Shown here: positions 15,201-17,634 of the stretch, in pieces
Position numbering within the stretch: position 1 is the stretch's first letter
Layout: every line of letters starts with the position of its first letter
Source: an uncultured Clostridium sp.
Lineage (GTDB): Bacteria > Bacillota > Clostridia > Lachnospirales > Lachnospiraceae
Assembly (NCBI GenBank): GCA_934438135.1
Contig: CAKSBP010000054.1
Span: 1-17,634, forward strand
Length of the DNA: 17,634 nucleotides
Reading direction: 5' to 3'
Program-made: the position numbers and the translations under genes
The notes under the pieces: generated by a model
What the model was told of the DNA's origin: nothing
Database searches by the model: none
The model's input: only the letters and a program-made list of their open reading frames with translations

Positions 15201-17634
15201 CCAATTACCATTTCCAGACTTCGTTCTGTTACGATAGCAATTAGTTGATTTCCATTTACACCTGCCCTAAGCAAACTATGTGCTAACTGATTCGCTCTTT
15301 CATTGAGCTGTTTATAGGTTAAGGACTGTTCCTGAAATGTCACTGCTATCCGTTCTGGCCATTTTTCAACTTGCTCTTCAAACAATGTCTTTATTGTAGC
15401 TTCTTTAGGATAGCCTACGTTTACTCTATCCTGTAGAATTCCTGCCTCATTTAGTTGTCTAGTAGTACAATATTCGATTTCATTTATTTTTGTTTCCGTA
15501 TCTTTGGTAAACAAATCAAGTAGATAAACCATTGCATTAACCAGTCTTCTGATTTTATCTGTACTATATAGCTGTTTTGCATATAGCATATTTAAACGGA
15601 TAGCCTGGTTCGTGCAATTCACTACCAGTTCCAGCTCAAACCGGCTGCTTTCAACTTCTATGTCTTTCACTTCTGCCCACAGACCCCCTAAATCAAAACC
15701 AGTTATGTCATCATCGTGGTAAGAAATCAAGAAGTTGAATAATGGATTACGGTTCTTCACAATTCGCTCTTTTGAAAGTTCTACTATTGTTTCAAATGGA
15801 ATATCTGAGTTTTCCAGAGCCTCCAAGTTATTTTTATATGTAGCTTTAATATACTGATCAAGGCTTAATGTCTCATCAATACTTTGCAACAAAGGAATCG
15901 TGTTAACAAACATACCCAATATATTCTGTAACACAACGTCATTTCTTCCTTCTACAACTGTTCCAATAAGGAATTCCTTTTCCCCTGAGTACATGGAAAG
16001 TGCCAAGGAAGATGCCGCAGTGAAAATGCTAAACAACGAACATTCTAATTTCTTTGCTTTCTCTTTCAGATTTTCCACAAGTTCTGCAGACAGCTGTATG
16101 TCGTACTGTCCGCTATTGTTTATGCTTAATTCTTCTGGACGGGTGTAGTCTAACAGCATATCCAATGAAGCATAATTTGTATTCAGCTTATCCTTCCAGA
16201 ATGCAAGTTCACTTTGATAGTAACCGGTTTTTTCTAGTTCCTTCTGCCATCCAACATAATCACTATATGTATACTTTGAACTCTCAACCGCATTGCCGTT
16301 ATATAAATCGTATAGAGATCCTATTAATATACTTGCACTTCTTCCATCAAAGATAATATGATGGAAATCCACTAATATAAAGGTTTTCTGTTCCTTATAA
16401 TTGATAACTAGAATACGGAACAGTTTTTCCTTTAATAGTGCAAATGGTTTCACAAACTCTTTTCTTTTTCGTGCAATAAAGTCTTCTTCTGATTCTTCTC
16501 CTGAATATTGTTCCCATTGCACTATGTCCGTTACAGTATCCTCAATTTGATATCTTATCTCGCCAACCTCTTCGTAGAATTGACAACGTAGCATTGGATG
16601 TAGCTGTATGCATTCTTTAATCGCATTTTCCAGCTTTTCTTTATCCAGTATTCCCTCTACGGTAAGCATAAATGGTAAATTGTAATTCAGATCTTCTGGC
16701 TGCACTTTATTCAGTATGTACATTCTCTTTTGCGCATTGGATAACGTGCCTTCCAAATTCGCTCCCATTCCAGAAACTAACACTGGAAAATCACAATTCC
16801 CTTTCTTTTGCTGCTCTGTAATAATCTTTGCCATCCGTCTAATGGTATAGATTCCATCTAATTCTGCTATTGGTATACGGACTCCGGCAAATGCATCTTG
16901 TAGTTTTGCAACGAGCTGCATCATTTTAAGAGAAGTCAGCCCTATATTGGTGACATTATCATCTAGTCCAATGTTATTACATCCAAGCACCTCACATACT
17001 TTTTGATAAATGCTTTCTTCTATTTCATTGCGTTCACACTCTTTGCATACAACTGGGTACGTTATTTCTTTGACATGATTCTTACAGCAAAAAAACTTGT
17101 CTGGTCTATAAGAGATGTCCAACTTTTCCATGCATACCTGAACCGCTTCTTCTATATCTTCCGCATCATAGTACACGCATATCAACTCATCAGCATATTC
17201 TACTTTCAGATAGGTAAACTGATAAAGTTTGCTTAACATTTCTTTTATGACATAACAGCCTGTGAACAATTCATTACGGATAAAACAATCTTTTTCCCTT
17301 CCCAGAACTTCAAGTCTACCATTAGTGGTAATTCGAGCAATATAATCTGTTGCAAAACAGGTGTTTAGCGTATCTCCAACATAGAGGTAGCCATAGCTTC
17401 CTGTCAAAACAGGCTGTCTCTGATTATTTTTAATAGCAACTGCAATACGCTCCCTACTAAAACCATATCGTTCAGCGGATATATCCAGTTTCTTCATTAA
17501 ATCAAATAGCTGCCGGTCATCCATTGCTTCCAGATTTTTTTTCTTGTCGTAATCTGTCATAATATCTAACTCACATAACTGGACATTTGTTTTGGTACAT
17601 AACTGTGTCAGGATTGTATTATACAGTTCCATCC
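12254..17634 (-). CDS. NRPS-1, partial at its N-terminus: (C tail)-A*-T-C-A(Thr)-T-C
   Basis: Multimodular peptide synthetase, cut by the window edge; the Met at 17632 is just the first Met in view and is unlikely to be the start, because it lies inside a condensation-domain tail. Numbering from that Met: C-domain tail 1-38; adenylation remnant about 70-200; carrier 203-272 (GLTS, Ser234); condensation 293-720 (HHIIFDG 424-430); adenylation 741-1240 with TSGTTGKPKG, FDFSVWE, MYGITETT, SGDLAR and A10 Lys1228; carrier 1246-1318 (GGHS, Ser1281); condensation 1341-1785 (HHIISDA 1472-1478). The adenylation pocket reads D937 F938 W941 N980 I1008 G1010 M1034 V1042 H1043 K1228, the classical threonine code (hand alignment to GrsA). 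The protein ends in a condensation domain and a short basic tail, with no recognisable docking helix. It stops at TAG, in frame with NRPS-2, 9 nt before that gene's ATG. NRPS identity is certain; threonine is strongly supported. Confidence 0.96.
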   Translation of the reverse strand, partial: MELYNTILTQLCTKTNVQLCELDIMTDYDKKKNLEAMDDRQLFDLMKKLDISAERYGFSRERIAVAIKNNQRQPVLTGSYGYLYVGDTLNTCFATDYIARITTNGRLEVLGREKDCFIRNELFTGCYVIKEMLSKLYQFTYLKVEYADELICVYYDAEDIEEAVQVCMEKLDISYRPDKFFCCKNHVKEITYPVVCKECERNEIEESIYQKVCEVLGCNNIGLDDNVTNIGLTSLKMMQLVAKLQDAFAGVRIPIAELDGIYTIRRMAKIITEQQKKGNCDFPVLVSGMGANLEGTLSNAQKRMYILNKVQPEDLNYNLPFMLTVEGILDKEKLENAIKECIQLHPMLRCQFYEEVGEIRYQIEDTVTDIVQWEQYSGEESEEDFIARKRKEFVKPFALLKEKLFRILVINYKEQKTFILVDFHHIIFDGRSASILIGSLYDLYNGNAVESSKYTYSDYVGWQKELEKTGYYQSELAFWKDKLNTNYASLDMLLDYTRPEELSINNSGQYDIQLSAELVENLKEKAKKLECSLFSIFTAASSLALSMYSGEKEFLIGTVVEGRNDVVLQNILGMFVNTIPLLQSIDETLSLDQYIKATYKNNLEALENSDIPFETIVELSKERIVKNRNPLFNFLISYHDDDITGFDLGGLWAEVKDIEVESSRFELELVVNCTNQAIRLNMLYAKQLYSTDKIRRLVNAMVYLLDLFTKDTETKINEIEYCTTRQLNEAGILQDRVNVGYPKEATIKTLFEEQVEKWPERIAVTFQEQSLTYKQLNERANQLAHSLLRAGVNGNQLIAIVTERSLEMVIGILAIVKAGCAYVPIDPIYPEERRNYIIEDSGVSIILKGNVEIICSEDKKVISLYDESSYQDNKENPDIDCRPEDALYVIYTSGTTGKPKGVLIEHRNVVRLMKNEEFQFDFSENDCWTMFHSFCFDFSVWEMYGALLFGGKLVVVPREAAQNSNEFLKMIQKEQVTILNQVPSAFYQLMSMDEAESYVQTQSLRYLIFGGEALQPKRLKEWHQNHRDVKIINMYGITETTVHVTYKEIGDQEIENGISDIGSAIPTLGIYIMRGNQLCDIGMPGEICVYGAGLGRCYLNREELTSSKFVKNPYREGRLYRSGDLARMLPDGGIEYLGRIDQQIKIRGFRIELDEITTVLRNLEEIQDAVVIIKKDANGENAIHAYIVSDEEIDFASVRRKLKSGLPEYMIPAYFCQIDKVPLTLNGKLNRKELPDITLTSSQCIQPRNEIEATVLDIFLQTLNIKEMGISDNFFEYGGHSLKAVEVINSIRKEFGVSISLNSFFNNGTVEDVVALVMEKNNTEEAQHVPELERVEERTEGILSLNQKELYIAASVAEEPEVYNICYPIVLNSVEPDIIRQTVEQVLERHSILRTQFFKQDDEVMQRIMPVQNCIDRVFKYIQKEEDWSQNRIERFIKVYENYKFNLLDDYLLRMHLIKIDVDKYLFIYLTHHIISDAWSFRVFMKDFIQIYTAIEKGSPIKLEPLPVQYIDYSVWQRKLFETDQFMKKESQYWMDVLSGDLPQLELHTDFERTLPRSMKGSSIDIIFNKEELERLKALSIEHNGSMFTSFVSVINILLYMYTGQSDIILGTIVAGRNNWKLEQQIGYYLNMIPLRTKFDSNSSIEEVVDATTKICKDAFEYQDYPFEKIVANTKNKAKAGRGQLFDILVQYINWNEQVDDEQGMDFEIVEMKSEQSKYDLVFNFVQMGDQVKLTLEYCTKLFKRETIERMGMRFQVIMQKVLSEKTMKINQITTNLSAQENYGKIQRIKRR
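12278..13612 (-). other. C-terminal condensation domain of NRPS-1, first of a split C-C pair
   Basis: Complete condensation domain after the threonine carrier: SLNQKELY (C1-like), ERHSILRTQFF (C2), HHIISDAWS (C3, with Ala in place of the usual Gly), and a YYLNMIPLR segment (C5). The next protein opens directly with another complete condensation domain, so two condensation domains lie between consecutive carriers T1 and T2. Both histidines and the Asp of the active-site motif are present, so it is not obviously dead. Confidence 0.85.
16817..17026 (-). other. Carrier domain (T0) with no functional adenylation domain beside it
   Basis: The sequence IGLTSLKMMQLVAKL carries the expected phosphopantetheine serine (Ser234, codon 16931-16933), followed by the usual second-half helix region. 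The local motif is GLTS rather than the GGHS, GGDS or GGES of the other three carriers in the window; GLxS is reminiscent of aryl or free-standing carriers. Because the neighbouring adenylation domain is only a remnant, this carrier must be loaded in trans, or be bypassed. Confidence 0.8.
17033..17515 (-). other. Remnant adenylation domain lacking its N-terminal core
   Basis: This lies between a condensation-domain tail and a carrier, where a full adenylation domain of about 500 residues is expected; only about 160 residues are present. Recognisable pieces are GYLYVGD (like A6 GELxVxG), then TDYIARITTNGRLEVLGR (like A7/A8 GDLARxLPDGxIExLGR), then a divergent C-terminal subdomain. The core motifs A1 to A5 (TSGTTGKPKG, FDxSxWE, YGxTE) are absent. 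The A8 hinge KIRGFRIEL is replaced by FIRNELFTG, and the A10 Gly-Lys is not found. Adenylation activity is therefore not expected. Boundaries are approximate. Confidence 0.8.

Noticed and set aside
16054..16356. 100-codon open frame on the plus strand
   Set aside because: Antisense to the first full condensation domain of NRPS-1; low-complexity, hydrophobic, no plausible start context.
17630..17632. Met at the right edge as the real start of NRPS-1
   Set aside because: The residues that follow match the C-terminal tail and linker of a condensation domain, so the true protein almost certainly extends beyond the window.

Overview
The window is one leftward-transcribed (minus-strand) stretch of a non-ribosomal peptide synthetase (NRPS) operon from an AT-rich, Gram-positive-like genome. 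GGAGG-type ribosome binding sites, low GC and Brevibacillus-type (tyrocidine/gramicidin-like) NRPS domains fit Firmicutes, most likely a clostridial or Lachnospiraceae-type anaerobe. The organism is inferred from style only.

In transcription order (right to left) there are five genes. NRPS-1 (17634 to 12254) is cut by the window edge. NRPS-2 (12244 to 7739) and NRPS-3 (start most likely 7712, end 3267) follow. Then come a duplicated FtsX-type ABC permease (3243 to 976) and its ATPase (973 to 218). Gaps are 2 to 26 bp, so this reads as one polycistronic unit with translational coupling. The last 217 bp hold a weak terminator candidate and, facing left, a promoter-like element overlapped by an inverted repeat. 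Nothing else coding is visible there.

Domain layout: NRPS-1 = ...C tail, remnant adenylation domain (A*), carrier (T0), C, A, T, C. NRPS-2 = C, A, T, epimerase (E). NRPS-3 = C, A, T, terminal condensation-like domain. Specificity codes read by hand alignment to GrsA: NRPS-1 A is DFWNIGMVHK (the classical Thr code), NRPS-2 A is DFWSIGMVHK (Thr-like, one change), NRPS-3 A is DAWTIAAVCK (Phe-like). The visible half of the line is therefore inferred to make ...X-Thr-(D-allo-)Thr-Phe, or a close relative. Release would use a condensation-like domain, since no thioesterase is present.

The unusual points are: (1) a module whose adenylation domain has lost its catalytic core but keeps a C-terminal subdomain with a Cys/His cluster and a plausible carrier; (2) two condensation domains meeting at the NRPS-1/NRPS-2 junction, where the two genes are in the same frame and separated by a single TAG stop; (3) a terminal C-like domain with SHLVFDG instead of HHxxxDG and no thioesterase; (4) a dedicated ABC exporter/immunity pair at the operon end. 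I do not recognise the product as a named compound.
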